DNA from: Polyangium sp. 6x1
GTDB taxonomy: Bacteria; Myxococcota_A; Polyangia; Polyangiales; Polyangiaceae
DNA length: 64,000 bases
Direction: 5' to 3'
Assembly: GCF_029946515.1 (NCBI RefSeq)
Contig: NZ_JARZHH010000003.1
Span: 186,001-250,000 of the forward strand
A model generated the notes under the pieces. It saw only the letters and a list, made by a program, of their open reading frames with translations, was not told where the DNA came from and did no database searches. This document shows positions 61,232-64,000 of the stretch, one piece after another. Each line of letters starts with the position of its first letter. The stretch's first letter is position 1. The translations under genes were made by a program, and so were the position numbers.

Positions 61232-63931
61232 ATGCCGATTTGCTCATTTTTCCAGCGCAGCGCGCTGGCTGCGTTTCCCGTGCTCCTCGCAGGGTCGTTT
61301 TCCGCCTTTCTCGGCTGCAGCATCGAAGCGCCGCCGCCCGTGGATCCGGCCCCGCCCGGCTCCTCCCCCACAGCCTCGCGCCTGCGCCAGCAGTTCCCGG
61401 AGCGCGCAGGCGCGGTCCTCGACCACGGGGAGATCTTCGCCTCGCAGAATGACGCATTCGTCCGCGCCTCACCGCCGCCCGGGGAGGCCCACTGGGGCGG
61501 CCTCGGTTTCGAGCTCCCCCACGCCGCGGGCGCGGCCATGCGGTTTTCCCTCCCCGAAGGTTTTTCCTTCCATGTGCGCGAGATCGGCCGTGAAGGCGAG
61601 GCCGAGCCCGCCGATCGCGCCGTCGCTTTCCGCCGCGCGGGCGGCACCTCGTTCTGGACCGTGGGGTCGGGCGGCGTCGAGGAATGGCTCCACGTCGAGC
61701 CGGAGGCGGTGCGCGAGGACGCGCCGGTCGCTGCCTGGGAAATTGACGGCGCGCGCCTCGAGCAGGACGGCGATCGGGTGCTCGTGCTCGACGGCGAGGG
61801 CCGCGCGCGTGTCGCAGTGACCGCGCCCGAGGCATTTGCCGCCGGAGGCAGCGCCGTCGCCGTGCGGCTCGCCGCGCGCGGCTCGACCCTCGAGCTCTTC
61901 TTGCAGCCCGGCGCGCCCCGCGGCGAGAGCCTGCTCATCGATCCCTCGTGGACGCCCGCAGGCTTGCTCAACGCGGCGCGTAGCTATCACGCGGAGAGCC
62001 GGCTCATGGATGGCAGGGTCCTCGTCACCGGCGGCATCGGCTCGGGCAGCACCGGGAGATTCGCCGAGCTCTACGACCCGGCCACGAACATGTGGACGTT
62101 CGCCGCCTCGATGGCCAATCTCCGGTACAATCACACCTCCACCCTGCTCCCGGATGGCCGAGTGCTCGTCTTCGGGGGGCAGAGCAGCGTGGGGTACTTG
62201 GCCGAGCTCGAGATCTACGATCCGACAGCGAACACCTGGACCAGCGGCCCTCTTGGCGTCGGCGCGCGCGCGCAGCACACGGCCACGCTGCTCGCGGATG
62301 GCCGCATGCTCGTCGCCGGGGGATATTCGGCGAGCTATGTGGACACCGCATCCATCTACGATCCCGCGGCAAACACATGGAACGCCACTGCGAAAATGAA
62401 GAAGGCCCGCTCCATGCACGTGGCGGCCCTCCTCCCGAATGGCAAGGTGCTCGTGGCTGGCGGCGACAGCTCGCTGCCGGTCGACACCATTTCAGCGACG
62501 GAGATTTACGATCCCGCCACCGACACCTGGACGACCGGGCCCTACATGAACCAGGGCCGTTATCGCGCGGCGGCCGTGCGCCTCGCGAACGGCAAGGTGC
62601 TCGTCACCGGCGGCGAGATCTCGGGGAGCAACCCCTTCAATCTATGCGAGCTCTACGATCACACGACAAACACCTGGACGCTCACGGGGTCCATGCAGGT
62701 TGGCCGCGTCGATCACCGCATCACGGCGCTGCAGAATGGGCAGGTCCTCGCCACGGGCGGCCTCACGCTGCAGCAAGCGAACTGGGTGACGGCGGAGCTC
62801 TATGATCCCACGCTCGGCGCGTGGTCGTCGACGGCCTCGATGAGCAATGGTCGCGCGGGGCATTCGGCCACGCTGCTGCAAGACGGGAGGGTGCTCGTCG
62901 CCGGCGGCGCGGCGGTGCAGTCGTACATCGCAAGCGCCGAGCTCTACACCGGCCCCGCGATCGTCTCCTGCACCCAGGCGGCCGATTGCGCGAATGGTAA
63001 CTGCGTCGACGGTTATTGCTGCAATACCGCCTGCGGCGGCGGCGCGGCGAACGATTGCCAGGCCTGCAACGTCCCCGGCTCGCTGGGCACGTGCACGCCC
63101 CTCGCCCAGGGCACGCTTTGCCGCGCCGCCGCCGGGCTCTGCGACGCGCCGGAGACCTGCAGCGGCAGCGGGACCGCGTGCCCCGCCGACGGCTTCGCCC
63201 CGGCCGGCACGCCCTGCCGCGCCGCCGCGGGCGCATGCGACGCAGCGGAGGTTTGTTCGGGCAACGGCGCGTTGTGCCCGGCCGATGGATATGCATCCGA
63301 TGGCACTGCTTGCAATGACGGCAATGCGTGCACGCAGGTCGACGCCTGCAAGTCGGGCATGTGCAGCGGGATGAACCCCCTCGAATGTCCTGCGCCGGAC
63401 GAATGCCACGAGGCCGGAACGTGCAATGCGCAGACCGGCGCGTGCGCGAACCCGCCCAAGGCCGACGGGACGCCGTGCAACGGTGGAATGTGCCAGGTGG
63501 GTATGTGCGTGCCGCAGGGCGGCGTCGGCGGCGGGGGCGGCGCTGCGGGCGCGGGCGGGAGCGGAGGCGGCGGCGGAAGCGGAGGCGGCGGCGGGAGCGG
63601 AGGCGGCGGCGGAGCCGGAGGCGTGGGCGGGAGCGGAGGCGGCGGCGGAAGCGGAAACGGAGGCTCGGGCGGTACCGGAAACGGAGGCTCGGGCGGCACC
63701 GGAGGCAGCGGCGGAAGCGGAAACGGCGGCGGCACCGGCGGCACCGGCGGCACCGGCGGCGACGGAGGTGCCGGTGGCAGCTCCTCCGGCAATTCGCCCG
63801 ATCAGGAAGGCAGCTGCGGCTGCGGCGTGGAGGGATCGCCCGTCAGCGGGGCGGGCTGGGCCGCGCTCGGCGCGCTCCTCCTGCTGCGGCGACGTTCGTT
63901 GCGAATGCGGATCCGCGCGGCCCGCTCGTAG
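61232..63931 (+). CDS. Kelch-repeat, Cys-rich surface protein with MYXO-CTERM-like anchor
   Basis: An 899-aa exported protein. The signal ends in a lipobox-like LGCS. After an unassigned domain (aa 40-245), six or seven kelch blades follow (about 246-575) with D-G-[RK]-V-L-V-x-GG and YDPxxNTWT motifs, forming a propeller. A Cys-rich region (about 576-760) has CNTACGGG, CNVPGSLGTC, CRAAAGLCDAPETCSGSG-type repeats. Then comes a long Gly/Ser/Asn-rich linker, and a C-terminal CGCG motif, hydrophobic helix (AGWAALGALLLL) and Arg cluster (RRRS), as in the MYXO-CTERM sorting signal that retains proteins at the myxobacterial surface. Presumed adhesin or binding protein. Confidence 0.88.
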   Translation: MPICSFFQRSALAAFPVLLAGSFSAFLGCSIEAPPPVDPAPPGSSPTASRLRQQFPERAGAVLDHGEIFASQNDAFVRASPPPGEAHWGGLGFELPHAAGAAMRFSLPEGFSFHVREIGREGEAEPADRAVAFRRAGGTSFWTVGSGGVEEWLHVEPEAVREDAPVAAWEIDGARLEQDGDRVLVLDGEGRARVAVTAPEAFAAGGSAVAVRLAARGSTLELFLQPGAPRGESLLIDPSWTPAGLLNAARSYHAESRLMDGRVLVTGGIGSGSTGRFAELYDPATNMWTFAASMANLRYNHTSTLLPDGRVLVFGGQSSVGYLAELEIYDPTANTWTSGPLGVGARAQHTATLLADGRMLVAGGYSASYVDTASIYDPAANTWNATAKMKKARSMHVAALLPNGKVLVAGGDSSLPVDTISATEIYDPATDTWTTGPYMNQGRYRAAAVRLANGKVLVTGGEISGSNPFNLCELYDHTTNTWTLTGSMQVGRVDHRITALQNGQVLATGGLTLQQANWVTAELYDPTLGAWSSTASMSNGRAGHSATLLQDGRVLVAGGAAVQSYIASAELYTGPAIVSCTQAADCANGNCVDGYCCNTACGGGAANDCQACNVPGSLGTCTPLAQGTLCRAAAGLCDAPETCSGSGTACPADGFAPAGTPCRAAAGACDAAEVCSGNGALCPADGYASDGTACNDGNACTQVDACKSGMCSGMNPLECPAPDECHEAGTCNAQTGACANPPKADGTPCNGGMCQVGMCVPQGGVGGGGGAAGAGGSGGGGGSGGGGGSGGGGGAGGVGGSGGGGGSGNGGSGGTGNGGSGGTGGSGGSGNGGGTGGTGGTGGDGGAGGSSSGNSPDQEGSCGCGVEGSPVSGAGWAALGALLLLRRRSLRMRIRAARS
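63521..63790 (+). repeat. Gly/Ser-rich coding repeat
   Basis: Degenerate GGNGGAGGC-type repeats encode the flexible linker of the kelch protein before its C-terminal anchor. It is a coding low-complexity tract, not a CRISPR. Confidence 0.75.
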
Positions 63932-63949
63932 CGGCGCTCCTCGTCCCGG

Positions 63950-63968
63950 GGCGCCCCACGAGGGCGCC
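63950..63968 (+). terminator. Possible terminator hairpin after the kelch gene
   Basis: GGCGCCC and GGGCGCC pair perfectly around a five-base CACGA loop, 18 bases after the stop. No T-run follows, so efficiency is uncertain. Confidence 0.4.
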
Positions 63969-64000
63969 TTCGCCGGCGCGCCGACGATCCCGAGAGCGCG

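Noticed and set aside
63521-63790. Regular short repeats that could be taken for CRISPR
   Set aside because: They are in-frame Gly/Ser/Asn codons of the kelch protein linker, without spacers or cas genes.

Overview
The window looks like chromosomal DNA of a large-genome myxobacterium, most likely Polyangiales (Sorangium/Polyangium-type). Base composition is very GC-rich and third codon positions are almost all G/C. There is a Ser/Thr kinase fused to an ATPase/TPR module, several lipoproteins with Gly/Ser-rich linkers, a fibro-slime domain protein, a kelch protein with a MYXO-CTERM-like tail, and a large orphan type VI secretion (T6SS) effector region. No rRNA, tRNA, CRISPR array or intact insertion sequence was seen.

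Layout. 1-10.6 kb: the 3' part of an FAD amine-oxidase-like gene, a kinase/AAA/TPR signalling protein, a small lipoprotein, a lipase maturation factor, a broken beta-propeller gene and a sterol-desaturase-family hydroxylase. 11-16.7 kb: a tightly packed outer membrane factor / adaptor / RND-pump operon of CzcCBA type. 16.7-25.5 kb: a hypothetical protein, a fibro-slime lipoprotein, an apparently inactive HtrA-like protease fused to a possible beta-barrel, an AfsR-like ATPase regulator, an outer-membrane barrel protein and a lipoprotein. 25.5-30 kb: norB (quinol NO reductase), a four-CBS protein and htpX in one direction, resembling a nitrosative/membrane stress cluster, with a strong hairpin between norB and the CBS gene. 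30-35 kb: a lipoprotein, a LuxR-type regulator and a divergent 800-aa protein that appears to fuse a cis-prenyltransferase to a terpene-synthase-like domain.

35-56.5 kb is a T6SS effector island without the core secretion machinery. It holds a DUF6484 protein, three tandem vgrG genes, a DUF2169 adaptor, a thiolase-fold protein, a PAAR-like DUF4150 protein, an RHS toxin with a C-terminal nucleic-acid-deaminase-like domain, a probable SUKH-type immunity protein, two decayed effector fragments, helical-repeat proteins and two neighbours sharing a repeated helical module. The first genes are spaced by a few bases or overlap (GTGA), so spike, adaptors, toxin and immunity are probably made together.

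56.5-60.2 kb is a tandem duplication of a three-gene unit (mocR-type regulator, divergent AhpD-like gene, isocitrate-lyase/PEP-mutase-family gene). One regulator copy and one lyase copy have since been reduced to fragments, leaving one full regulator, two AhpD-like genes and one lyase. 60.6-64 kb: a small secreted protein with an Asp-rich tail and a large kelch/Cys-rich surface protein.

Functions are assigned from motifs read by eye. No database search was run, so family names for the less obvious proteins are inferences.
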